A stretch of 13,014 nt of DNA from Bacillota bacterium (GTDB lineage Bacteria > Bacillota > Clostridia > Acetivibrionales > DTU013). Positions 1 through 6,904 of this stretch are shown here, in pieces. The notes beneath the pieces are model-generated. The model made no database searches and had not been told where the DNA came from. It worked only from the letters and a program-made list of their open reading frames with translations. The stretch's first letter is position 1. Each line of letters starts with the position of its first letter. Location: assembly GCA_023433505.1 (NCBI GenBank), contig JAEZCO010000077.1, forward strand, positions 1 to 13,014, written 5' to 3'. A program made the position numbers and the translations under genes.

Positions 1-7
1 GTGAAAG

Positions 8-46
8 AAAAAATGCCATGACATTGATACAATCTCTGTCATGGCA
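8..46 (-). terminator. Rho-independent terminator, minus strand
   Basis: A perfect 10-bp stem (14-23 pairs with 37-46, TGCCATGACA/TGTCATGGCA) with a 13-base loop is followed, reading on the minus strand, by a run of six T (8-13). This is the textbook layout for ending minus-strand transcripts, here those from the secreted protein gene that stops at 242. On the plus strand the stem is followed only by a loose T-rich stretch (47-70), so the minus direction is favoured. Confidence 0.85.
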
Positions 47-241
47 AGTTATTATTTACTTTGTTTTTTATGGGATGTGAATCATCCTACAGGGAGAATC
101 TTTTCATAGCCGGATCATGATCTTCAATACAGGAATAGAGGCCGTCCCCGCCTGTCAAAGTACTCCCCTCTATAGCAGAACATATTGTAGGGTATCTGAC
201 CTACTCCGTATGTCCTCCTGATGCCGTGCATATCCATGCGT
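47..241. other. Intergenic trailer with a possible tiny minus-strand ORF
   Basis: These 195 bases lie between the stop of the secreted protein gene and its terminator, so they are probably transcribed as its 3' end. The only open stretch I see is a minus-strand frame from ATG at 237 to TGA at 124 (37 codons), rich in Tyr, Arg and Gly. No Shine-Dalgarno sequence precedes either of its two possible ATG codons, so I do not call it a gene. See the findings. Confidence 0.5.
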
Positions 242-1411
242 CTAATACGCTACAGCGTCGCCTGTATATACAGCTTCAAAATCTGCAGCCGATACCTTCC
301 CCAAACCACTCAGAACCTCGTCATCCCATCGGGAGTCCGGTGCGCCGGTGACGTACATATCACTTCCTACATCGGCAATAACAACGCCATACTTTTTAAA
401 AGCTTTTAAAATTACCTGGATATGCTTATCAAAACCTGAAATAGTAAAGCTTTCCTTTAACCTCATTCTTAGTCCCATAGGAGGATAAGTCTTTTCCGCA
501 TACTTACCGCCGGTATGGCTGGCAGGAGGAATATAGGACTTTTGTATTTTGCTTACGGTAATCCGTATGGCATGGGTTATTTCGCCTTTTTCGTATACTT
601 CGTCATACCTCACCAGCCCAGGCAGAATGGCGAGGCCAGATGCGTCGGCACTTGTCCAGCCCTTTGGCCTTGCTTCGTTCCGGTCAAGGCGCCAGATGGC
701 CCCGCTGCCGGCGTGCCAGCTGCCGTTGCTGCTCTTTTCGGCGTCAAAGAGCTCAAATAACAGGTTGGTGTCCTTTTGAAGGATTAATAGATGCTTGTCG
801 CTGCCGGCCTCCATTAGGGGCTTTTGAGGTATGGGATACGGACCGGGATCGCTTTCATCGGCATAATCGAAAGAAACGTTTACTTTTGGCTGATCCGCCT
901 CTACCACATTGTAGGGAATACCGATAGGCTCTCCTTCCCACACTGTTCCGAAATCGGGATGCAATTTCCTGGTTTTGCCTATACTGGCGATGTAATTACT
1001 GGAGTTGGGATGTAATGGCAGTTCATCGACAGGTGTATTCCAGAAATTATCGGACGGGAAAATACTTAGGCCGTCTATTTCCGGTGATGCGGAAGATATG
1101 GGAGGCTGAGGGTTTTCTGATGCTCCTGGGTCTTTGAGATAGACGGTTTTTGTATTGTTATCCCATTCTACACTTTTCCCGAAAGCCTGAGCTACAGCTC
1201 TTACCGGCAAATAGGTAGTGCCATTGTATGTAAAGGGCTCCACACTTTTTCCATTGACGTCCACAGGCTTTAACAATGTTTCGTTAACATATATTTTTAT
1301 ATTTTCGTAGGCGATATTGATATTCTTTACGACAGGCGCGGCAAATACAGTAGTCGATAGCAATGTGGCAGCCATGAAGCCCGCTGCGAAGCCCTTGATG
1401 GTTTTGTTCAT
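242..1411 (-). CDS. Secreted protein: copper-amine-oxidase-type stalk domain plus conserved domain of unknown function
   Basis: 389 residues. Residues 1-25 form a typical signal peptide (Lys-containing start, hydrophobic core, cleavage near VFA-A). Residues about 27-94 match the copper amine oxidase N-terminal stalk domain common in Clostridia and Paenibacillus, with the hallmarks YLPVRAVAQAFG and VEWDNNTKTVYL. In such proteins it is a cell-surface module, not an oxidase. A Pro/Ser-rich linker (95-112) leads to a second domain (about 115-386) with FWNTPVDELP, ESDPGPYPIP, GSDKHLLIL, WHAGSGAIW, GWTSADASGL, ILPGLVRYDE, YPPMGLRMRLK and a final GAPDSRWDD. From memory these motifs recur in secreted proteins of actinobacteria and other soil bacteria, but I know no function for the family. 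GGAGG at 1416-1420 precedes the ATG by 4 bases. The gene diverges from the coat genes and is transcribed alone towards the terminator at 8-46. Confidence 0.9.
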   Translation of the reverse strand: MNKTIKGFAAGFMAATLLSTTVFAAPVVKNINIAYENIKIYVNETLLKPVDVNGKSVEPFTYNGTTYLPVRAVAQAFGKSVEWDNNTKTVYLKDPGASENPQPPISSASPEIDGLSIFPSDNFWNTPVDELPLHPNSSNYIASIGKTRKLHPDFGTVWEGEPIGIPYNVVEADQPKVNVSFDYADESDPGPYPIPQKPLMEAGSDKHLLILQKDTNLLFELFDAEKSSNGSWHAGSGAIWRLDRNEARPKGWTSADASGLAILPGLVRYDEVYEKGEITHAIRITVSKIQKSYIPPASHTGGKYAEKTYPPMGLRMRLKESFTISGFDKHIQVILKAFKKYGVVIADVGSDMYVTGAPDSRWDDEVLSGLGKVSAADFEAVYTGDAVAY

Positions 1412-1593
1412 ATGTCCTCCGGGTTTATTATTTTATAAGATAATTATATATGTTCCCTATTGTTTTTGACTATGGGAATATGGTACCAGGACTTATAGGC
1501 TTCCCATAAAATGTGATTGTATTTTTAGTTTTTTGCATATTGACGGAGAATTATCCAAATAATATATATGAAAATCAGGAAAGGAGTACGATT
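1412..1593. promoter_or_regulatory. Divergent intergenic region with inverted repeat
   Basis: This region must carry the promoters for the secreted protein gene (minus) and the coat gene pair (plus). I see a perfect 8-bp inverted repeat, TATGGGAA at 1471-1478 and TTCCCATA at 1501-1508, with a 22-base loop. A minus-strand TATAAT lies at 1443-1448 without a good -35. On the plus strand CATAAAAT at 1505-1512 fits the CATANNNT -10 shape of sporulation sigma E/K promoters, but I cannot place a convincing -35. No promoter is assigned firmly. Confidence 0.35.
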
Positions 1594-1779
1594 ATGACAC
1601 AGTTAAATCAAGTCGAACTGCAGAACCTCAGACATTTGATCGGTGCACACGAAACGGCTTATCAGAAGATGCAGACCTATGCCCAGCAAGCCGTTGATCC
1701 CCAGGTTAAGGCTTATTTTGAGAAATCCGCGCAGGATGCTCAGAGCACAAAGCAGCAGCTAATGTCATTTTTAAGTTAA
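1594..1779 (+). CDS. Small CotF-like spore coat protein (first of pair)
   Basis: 61 residues. The frame is open further upstream, but the ATG at 1594 is chosen because AAGGAG (1581-1586) lies 7 bases before it and because the protein then starts MTQLNQVELQNLRHLIG, the usual start for these clostridial proteins. The sequence is an amphipathic helical hairpin rich in Gln and Ala (HETAYQKMQTYAQQ, then YFEKSAQDAQSTKQQLMSFL), as expected for half of a ferritin-like helical bundle. Such proteins are found next to a second CotF-domain protein, as here, and are taken to be spore coat components made during sporulation. There are no Cys residues and no signal peptide, which fits deposition from the mother-cell cytoplasm. 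Confidence 0.85.
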   Translation: MTQLNQVELQNLRHLIGAHETAYQKMQTYAQQAVDPQVKAYFEKSAQDAQSTKQQLMSFLS

Positions 1780-1791
1780 GGAGGAGTAAAT

Positions 1792-2040
1792 ATGTTACAG
1801 GATAAGACAATGGTCAATGATGCGCTCTCGTCGGTTAAAAGCAGCTTGACTTTTTATGCCAATACCATCGCCGAATGCGCCAACCCAAATCTCAGATCTA
1901 CCATCCAGCAGATCAGAAATAATTGTGAAACCTCTCAATATGAGCTTTACAAGCTGGCTCAGTCCAAAGGTTTCTATAAGCCTGCAATAATGGCTAATGA
2001 TACGGAAATTCAACAGACGAAAACCCAGTTGCAGGGCTAA
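1792..2040 (+). CDS. CotF-family spore coat protein (second of pair)
   Basis: 82 residues with the CotF-domain pattern: DALSSVKSSLTFYANTIAECANPNLRSTIQQI, then a helix ending QYELYKLAQSKGFYKPA, where the K-G-[FYW]-Y element is typical of the family. It begins 12 bases after the stop of the preceding gene. A perfect AAGGAGG (1778-1784) overlaps that stop, so the two are translationally linked and probably made in fixed ratio. The protein is cytosolic and helical and should assemble with its neighbour in the spore coat. Its main role is inferred from the family; no enzymatic motif is visible. Two hairpins follow at 2044-2076 and 2107-2143. Confidence 0.88.
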   Translation: MLQDKTMVNDALSSVKSSLTFYANTIAECANPNLRSTIQQIRNNCETSQYELYKLAQSKGFYKPAIMANDTEIQQTKTQLQG

Positions 2041-2043
2041 AAT

Positions 2044-2076
2044 AATGCGCACTCCACAAAAAGTGAGGTGCGCATT
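2044..2076 (+). terminator. Hairpin after the coat gene pair
   Basis: A 9-bp stem, AATGCGCAC (2044-2052) with GTGCGCATT (2068-2076), begins 3 bases after the coat gene stop codon. It is strong, but no T-run follows on the plus strand, so it may protect the mRNA 3' end or act as a weak terminator. Confidence 0.5.
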
Positions 2077-2106
2077 GATACATAGAAAGCATGGCGCTAT
2101 AGTGCC

Positions 2107-2143
2107 AGCACACCACCAGTGTAAAAACATCAGGTGGTGTGCT
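2107..2143. terminator. Strong hairpin between convergent genes, possible bidirectional terminator
   Basis: An 11-bp perfect stem, AGCACACCACC (2107-2117) with GGTGGTGTGCT (2133-2143), has a 15-base loop. It lies between the converging coat genes and ABC exporter operon. A T-run is lacking on both sides (plus: TTCCGGTTGT). The position argues for transcript ending from either side, but the tails are poor. The stop codon of the small minus-strand ORF 2130-2261 falls inside this structure. Confidence 0.5.
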
Positions 2144-2261
2144 TTCCGGTTGTATCTCCATCAACACCATTGATATTGTTGCTGATATTATAAGGATGAC
2201 CTTTCCAGGGATCGCCGTCAAGATCCGTCCTTTTGACCCCAGAGCTAGTCCTCACTGCCAT
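2130..2261 (-). CDS. Possible small protein or 3' gene remnant (43 aa)
   Basis: An open frame of 43 codons starts with ATG at 2261, overlaps the last 17 bases of the ABC exporter gene in another frame, and stops at 2130 inside a strong hairpin. The peptide is hydrophilic and reads like real protein: TDLDGDPWKGHPYN, NNINGVDGD and KHTT. A TAA lies ten codons upstream, so it is not the visible tail of a longer intact gene. I see no Shine-Dalgarno sequence before the ATG. I do not recognise it with certainty. It could be a translationally coupled small gene, a leftover 3' fragment of a degraded gene, or chance. Confidence 0.3.
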   Translation of the reverse strand: MAVRTSSGVKRTDLDGDPWKGHPYNISNNINGVDGDTTGKHTT

Positions 2262-4122
2262 GCTTGAATTGGCTGAAATATAGATTACTGTAAACTCCGT
2301 CCGTTGAAATCAGGGTATTGTGGTTTCCAGCCTCAACAATCCGGCCGTTGTCGATAACCATAATAATATCGGCATCCCGTATTGTACTCAACCTGTGGGC
2401 GATGATAAAACTGGTCCGTCCTTTCATCAGCTTAAGCATTGCTTCCTGGATGCGCAGCTCGGTACGGGTGTCAACGTTGCTTGTCGCCTCATCAAGAATC
2501 AAAATGGAGGGATTTACCAGAATAACCCTGGCGATGGCAAGCAGCTGCTTCTGACCCTGGCTCAGGTTTCCGCCGTTCTCGGCAAGTACGGTATCATAGC
2601 CTTTGGGGAGCCTTTTTATAAAAACATCGGCATTTGCCATTATGGCGGCAGCCATCATTTCATCATCGGTAGCGTCAAGTTTTCCATATTTGATATTCTC
2701 CCGGATGGTCCCGGAAAAGAGGTAGGTGTCCTGTAATACGATGCCAAAACACTTCCTTAGTGAATTTCTTGTATATTCGCGAATGTCGGTTCCGTCAATC
2801 AGGATTTCTCCTCCGGTCACATCATAAAAGCGTGAGAGAAGATTTACAATCGTCGTCTTTCCGGCTCCTGTCGGACCTACCAGGGCGATGTTGCTTCCTT
2901 CGACAGCTTCAAAGCTGATATCCTTAAGGATAGGCACATCGGGCCTGTAGCCGAAATTTACATGACGAAACACCACATGGCCTTTTGAATTTTTCATGAC
3001 TCTGGCTGTGTTCAGATCATCGGGCTCTTCTGCCTCGTCAAGGACTTCGAATACTCTTTCTGCACCGGCAATAGCAGTCTGCAGCGTGTTGTACATGTTT
3101 GCTATTTCATTTAAAGGCCTTGTAAATTGTTTTGAATAACTCAGAAAGCTGGCGATCACCCCTACGGTAATCATATTACTGACTGCTAGAATTCCGCCGA
3201 CGCCTGCCACGGCAGCGATTCCGATATTATTGATAACATTCATCAGGGGCATAATATAGCCCGACCAGATCTGAGCCTTTAATCCTACATTGTAAAGCTT
3301 GTCATTGACAAGGTCGAATTCGTTTATTGCTTTCTCTTCATGGTTAAATGCCTTAACTACATGGATCCCCGTTATTGTTTCACGTATATGACCGTTTAGA
3401 TTTCCCAAGACAGCCTGCTGCTCCTTAAACAGGACACTGGTCCTCTTTGTGATGGTTCTTGTCAGCAGAAAGACAAGAGGGACGGTGATAAGGCTGGCCA
3501 GAGCCAGAAGCGGGCTCAATTTCAGCATCATGACAAGGGCGCCAAGGATTGTAATGGAAGCTGTCATCAGCTGTGTCAGCGATTGTGCCACCGTTGTGCT
3601 GATGTTGTCAATGTCATTGGTAAGCCTGCTCATGAGATCGCCGTGATATCTTGTATCAAAATAGGAAACAGGCAGCTTTTGAAGCTTTGCAAAGAGAGCA
3701 CCCCTGATATCCAGGACGATATGCTGCGACACTTCCGCCATAATAAAGCCCTGGAGAAATGTTATAAAGGCGTCGGCAATATAAACGCACAGCAGAATGA
3801 TTACGATGGTTTTCAGGAGACCGAAATTTACGAGGCCTTTTCCTGCAGACATTGCATCAATGGAGAGGCCGAGCATGTAAGGAATAGCCAGGCCGATGAT
3901 TGTATCCGCCAGCAGCAGCGTAAAAACCACGGCCAGCCTTTTGCGTTCGGTGCCAATGTACCTCCAAAGTCTGGAAAGAGTGGATCTAAAATTTTTCGGT
4001 TTTTCACCGGGATCCATAAACCGCGAGGCGCCGCCAAAGCCTCTTCCGCCTCGATTAATGCCGACAGGCATACCGGCAGGAATATTGGAATTATCCTTCC
4101 CGCGCTTTTCAAATTCTGCCAT
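2245..4122 (-). CDS. ABC exporter half-transporter, canonical-site subunit of a heterodimer
   Basis: 625 residues: a Gly/Arg-rich N-terminal extension (1-45), a six-helix membrane domain (about 60-355) and an ATPase domain (about 380-620). ATPase motifs are Walker A GPTGAGKT (416-423), Q-loop Gln464, signature LSQGQ (520-524), Walker B LILD with catalytic Glu545, and switch His576. Its own ATP site has all catalytic residues, while its signature departs from LSGGQ. In heterodimeric exporters of the LmrCD, BmrCD and TM287/288 type, that altered signature faces the partner's degenerate site. The start at 4122 has AAAGGAGGG 8 bases upstream and overlaps the preceding gene by 14 bases, a sign of translational coupling. 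Likely substrates are drugs or lipid-like molecules, inferred from the family and from the MarR gene leading the operon. The actual substrate cannot be read. Confidence 0.93.
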   Translation of the reverse strand: MAEFEKRGKDNSNIPAGMPVGINRGGRGFGGASRFMDPGEKPKNFRSTLSRLWRYIGTERKRLAVVFTLLLADTIIGLAIPYMLGLSIDAMSAGKGLVNFGLLKTIVIILLCVYIADAFITFLQGFIMAEVSQHIVLDIRGALFAKLQKLPVSYFDTRYHGDLMSRLTNDIDNISTTVAQSLTQLMTASITILGALVMMLKLSPLLALASLITVPLVFLLTRTITKRTSVLFKEQQAVLGNLNGHIRETITGIHVVKAFNHEEKAINEFDLVNDKLYNVGLKAQIWSGYIMPLMNVINNIGIAAVAGVGGILAVSNMITVGVIASFLSYSKQFTRPLNEIANMYNTLQTAIAGAERVFEVLDEAEEPDDLNTARVMKNSKGHVVFRHVNFGYRPDVPILKDISFEAVEGSNIALVGPTGAGKTTIVNLLSRFYDVTGGEILIDGTDIREYTRNSLRKCFGIVLQDTYLFSGTIRENIKYGKLDATDDEMMAAAIMANADVFIKRLPKGYDTVLAENGGNLSQGQKQLLAIARVILVNPSILILDEATSNVDTRTELRIQEAMLKLMKGRTSFIIAHRLSTIRDADIIMVIDNGRIVEAGNHNTLISTDGVYSNLYFSQFKHGSED

Positions 4123-5851
4123 CGGATATGCCCTCCTTTCCTATCTGTGACCGGAAAATATCCTTATACACATCACAGGATTGCATAAGGTCATCATGGG
4201 TGCCCATACCGACGATTTCACCGTTATCAAGGACAACGATTCTGTCGGTGTACATTACGGAGGTTATGCGCTGGGCGATGATAAAGCAGGTCATATCTTT
4301 TAAATGTATTTTCAGTTCTTCCCTTATCCGGGCCTCTGTAGCCATATCTACTGCGCTTGTCGAGTCATCCATGATCAGTATTTCCGGCTCTTTTATAATT
4401 GCGCGGGCAATGGAAATCCTCTGTTTCTGTCCGCCGGATAAATTGACGCCTCCCTGGCCCAATAAAGTATCATAGCCCTCGGGAAATGAAGAAATAAAAT
4501 CATGAGCCTGTGCAAGCCTGGCTGCTCGTTCTACTTCCTCATAAGCCGCATTTTCTTTTCCCCATTTTATATTATCAATGATTGTACCTGTGAAAAGCAC
4601 TGACTTTTGGGGCACTATGGCTATTTTATCCCGCAATTCCTTTGAAGCTATTTCCCTGACATCAAGCCCGTCAATTTTTACCGAACCTGCAGTTACGTCA
4701 TAAAAACGCGGTATAAGGTTGATCAGGCTGGTCTTGCCCGAACCTGTAGAGCCTATAATTCCGGTGGTTTCCCCGGGTTGGCACCTTAGATTTATATTCT
4801 TCAATACCGGTTCTCCGGGGGCGCCCATGTAGGAAAAGGAGACATTTTCATATGCAACGGTCCCCTGCATGACGGCAGGCTTGTTACAGGCTTTTGCCGC
4901 AGGCATTGTGTTTTCTTCATTCAGAACTTCACCCACACGCTCCGATGACGCCCGCGCTCTTACAAAAGCGTTGAAAATCATGGATATTAAGGTAAGGGAC
5001 ATCAGGATCTGCGATAGATAATTGGTAAAAGCGATCACCTGGCCGACATGCATTTGTCCCAGATTTACTTTGGAGCCTCCCAGCCATAAAACCATTACAA
5101 TCCCCAGATTGATGGACAGACTTATACTGGGCGAAAATACGGTCATGACCTTTATGGCTTTGGCTGACACGGCAGCCATCTCCCTGTTGGCCTTTTCGAA
5201 TCTGTCAACCTCGTAATCAAAGCGGTTGAAAGCCTTTACAACCCTTATGCCCGAGAGATACTCACCGGAGATGGAATTGATTTTGTCGATTGTTTTTTGA
5301 ACCTTCCGGAAAAACGGATATCCGATTTTCGTGCTAAGAAATATCAAGACTCCAACGATGGGGATGATTATTACCAGGATCAAGGCTACGCGGGCGTTCA
5401 GCAGGAAGGCCATGATGACGCTGCCGATTGCCAGCAGCGGGGCCCTGACAAAGATGCGCATGGTCCCCATGATAAAATTCTGAATCTGGGTTATATCGTT
5501 GGTTAATCTTGTAATAAGAGAGGAGCTTTCAAATTTGTCCAGATTGTCAAAGGAGAGGGATTGGATCTTCTTAAAAAGATCGGACCGCAAATCCGCTCCA
5601 AACCTTTGGGACACCTTGTTTGAAATAATATTCCGGCAAACAGCCCCCACTGCGCCGACTCCTGTCACAAGCAGCATGACCAGGGTCATATTGATGACGT
5701 AATTCATGTTTCTTTGTGCTACGCCCACATCAACTATTTTTGACATGATGGTTGGCTGCAGCAAATCGCAGGTCGCTTCAATGACTAAAAACAGAATGGC
5801 TGTAAAAAAAAGTTTCCAGAATTTTTTTAAATATTTTATCAAAAATCCCAT
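4109..5851 (-). CDS. ABC exporter half-transporter, degenerate-site subunit of a heterodimer
   Basis: 580 residues: a six-helix membrane domain (about 10-300) and an ATPase domain (about 330-570). Motifs are Walker A GSTGSGKT (367-374), Q-loop Gln415, a canonical LSGGQ signature (471-475) and Walker B ILIMD (491-495). The catalytic Glu position is Asp496 and the switch His position is Gln527 (IAQR). These two changes are the known signature of the non-hydrolysing site in heterodimeric exporters such as TM287/288. The partner is the next gene, which overlaps it by 14 bases and keeps both catalytic residues. The ATG at 5851 has AAGGG at 5861-5865, 9 bases away. It sits 70 bases after the MarR gene on the same strand, with no separate promoter that I can see, so it is expected to be co-transcribed and controlled by that repressor. 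Confidence 0.93.
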   Translation of the reverse strand: MGFLIKYLKKFWKLFFTAILFLVIEATCDLLQPTIMSKIVDVGVAQRNMNYVINMTLVMLLVTGVGAVGAVCRNIISNKVSQRFGADLRSDLFKKIQSLSFDNLDKFESSSLITRLTNDITQIQNFIMGTMRIFVRAPLLAIGSVIMAFLLNARVALILVIIIPIVGVLIFLSTKIGYPFFRKVQKTIDKINSISGEYLSGIRVVKAFNRFDYEVDRFEKANREMAAVSAKAIKVMTVFSPSISLSINLGIVMVLWLGGSKVNLGQMHVGQVIAFTNYLSQILMSLTLISMIFNAFVRARASSERVGEVLNEENTMPAAKACNKPAVMQGTVAYENVSFSYMGAPGEPVLKNINLRCQPGETTGIIGSTGSGKTSLINLIPRFYDVTAGSVKIDGLDVREIASKELRDKIAIVPQKSVLFTGTIIDNIKWGKENAAYEEVERAARLAQAHDFISSFPEGYDTLLGQGGVNLSGGQKQRISIARAIIKEPEILIMDDSTSAVDMATEARIREELKIHLKDMTCFIIAQRITSVMYTDRIVVLDNGEIVGMGTHDDLMQSCDVYKDIFRSQIGKEGISDGRI

Positions 5852-5921
5852 GCCAATTCGCCCTTCACAAAAGTAAAAATTATTTTGCCGACTAACAGAT
5901 AGTGCGGTAAAAACCGTTCCT

Positions 5922-6350
5922 TCAACTTAAAAGATTATCCCTCATTTGGATGAGAAAACGCCTTACCAGTACTTTTTCTGCTTCTGTAAACCCATTGAAA
6001 CACTGGTTTTCAATCTCATTGGTTATTTCATCTACTTTGGAATGCAATTCTCTTCCTTTATCTGTAATAAAGACTTTTGTCTTCCGCATATCGCCGGTGT
6101 CCGCCCGGCGTTCAAGCAAGCCCGCCTTTTCCATCCTTCGGATGGTAACGGCAATGGTAGGGGGCTTTACGCTGAGACAATCAACAAGCTCCTTTTGACT
6201 GCAGCCGTCATTTCTGCACAGGGCGGCTAAGAGGGGAGGCTGGCCCGGATAAAGGCCCAGCTTTGCCAGGTGCATGAATTTTATCTGCCTGTGCGCTTTG
6301 ATGAATTGGCTTAGAATTAATTCTACCGAGTCTGTCCCGGAGTCCTTCAT
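5922..6350 (-). CDS. MarR-family transcriptional regulator of the ABC exporter operon
   Basis: 142 residues from the chosen start. The winged-helix core is clear: CSQKELVDCLSV and KPPTIAVTIRRMEKAGLLERR (about 50-82) form the DNA-binding helices, and RADTGDMRKTKVFITDKGREL (82-102) the wing. Helices at both ends would form the dimer interface. A longer start at 6362 exists, but its first codons contain GGAGGAATTTATG, a ribosome site 5 bases before the ATG at 6350, so the shorter form is preferred. Cys45, Cys50 and Cys58 lie close to the DNA-binding region, so redox sensing is possible but unproven. The gene heads the operon with both exporter subunits, and a 16-base inverted repeat lies in its own leader, the usual arrangement for autorepression relieved by a ligand. 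Confidence 0.92.
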   Translation of the reverse strand: MKDSGTDSVELILSQFIKAHRQIKFMHLAKLGLYPGQPPLLAALCRNDGCSQKELVDCLSVKPPTIAVTIRRMEKAGLLERRADTGDMRKTKVFITDKGRELHSKVDEITNEIENQCFNGFTEAEKVLVRRFLIQMRDNLLS

Positions 6351-6363
6351 AAATTCCTCCATA

Positions 6364-6379
6364 TTAGTTAGTCAACTAA
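6364..6379. promoter_or_regulatory. Probable MarR operator
   Basis: A perfect inverted repeat, TTAGTT (6364-6369) and AACTAA (6374-6379), is separated by AGTC. Half-sites of this length and spacing are usual for MarR-family dimers. It lies between the -10 box and the ribosome site of the marR-type gene, around positions +4 to +20 from the expected transcript start, where a bound dimer would block RNA polymerase. The link to this repressor is inferred from position. Confidence 0.65.
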
Positions 6380-6382
6380 GTA

Positions 6383-6418
6383 TATTTAGATAGTAGCACT
6401 GTATTTTGGCGGTGTCAA
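6383..6418 (-). promoter_or_regulatory. Sigma-A-type promoter of the marR-ABC operon
   Basis: On the minus strand a perfect -35 TTGACA (6413-6418) is followed after exactly 17 bases by the -10 TACTAT (6390-6395). The transcript should start near 6383, about 33 bases before the preferred start codon. This is the best vegetative promoter in the window. Confidence 0.8.
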
Positions 6419-6458
6419 GAATTCGTTGCGCTGGATTAATAAGGCATAAAAAATTAGC

Positions 6459-6494
6459 TTGACGGCATACCGCAGATGTATTAAAATGATTATA
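6459..6494 (+). promoter_or_regulatory. Promoter of tRNA-Ala
   Basis: TTGACG (6459-6464) and TAAAAT (6482-6487) are 17 bases apart, with a predicted start near 6494, about 20 bases before the mature tRNA. Confidence 0.65.
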
Positions 6495-6514
6495 CGCTGT
6501 GAAGCGAGATAATC

Positions 6515-6590
<76 letters not shown>

Positions 6591-6601
6591 AAATTTGTCT
6601 G

Positions 6602-6636
6602 AAAGCCCTTGCTGTGCAAGGGCTTTTGGCATTTTT
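6602..6636 (+). terminator. Rho-independent terminator after tRNA-Ala
   Basis: An 11-bp perfect stem (AAAGCCCTTGC at 6602-6612 with GCAAGGGCTTT at 6616-6626) and a three-base loop are followed by TGGCATTTTT. It starts 12 bases after the tRNA CCA and would release the tRNA precursor. Confidence 0.85.
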
Positions 6637-6904
6637 ACCTTAAAAATTTAGTGGGTTTGAAGGCTTTTTCTATAATGTACCCTATAGCTTGGACACTTTG
6701 GGTTTTCAAAACCCTTACCATCGGACATTAGGTTTTTCAAAATGCATAATATAAAAATAGCTAAAATAACAAACTTTCTTAAGATAATATTCAATTTACA
6801 TTCCTTCAAACGATAAGTATACTTTATTATATACTGTCTTTTACTGTATGCTTGAGTAGGTATAATTAAAAATATAAAGTAAGCATGCATAATGGAGATT
6901 TTTT
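6637..6904. other. AT-rich intergenic region before the sugar-sensing genes
   Basis: No convincing gene. It holds a 15-base palindrome (GGGTTTT-C-AAAACCC, 6700-6714), an IS-end-like stretch at 6676-6699, and near its right end a perfect TATAAT (6861-6866), 38 bases before the next start codon. The matching -35 position (about 6838-6843, CTTTTA) is poor, which suits a promoter that needs an activator. The ribosome site GGAG (6894-6897) is 7 bases before the ATG at 6905. Confidence 0.6.

Noticed and set aside
1795..2221. Two minus-strand ORFs (1795-2130 and 1994-2221) opposite the second coat gene
   Set aside because: Both run antisense through a clear CotF-family gene and the hairpins, with no domain of their own.
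3583..4188. Plus-strand 201-codon ORF opposite the exporter genes
   Set aside because: Shadow of two strongly supported ABC genes on the other strand; sequence lacks any domain.
6648..6890. Minus-strand 80-codon ORF in the AT-rich region
   Set aside because: Low-complexity Ile/Tyr/Lys composition typical of AT-rich non-coding DNA, no recognisable domain, and it would cross the promoter region of the binding protein gene.
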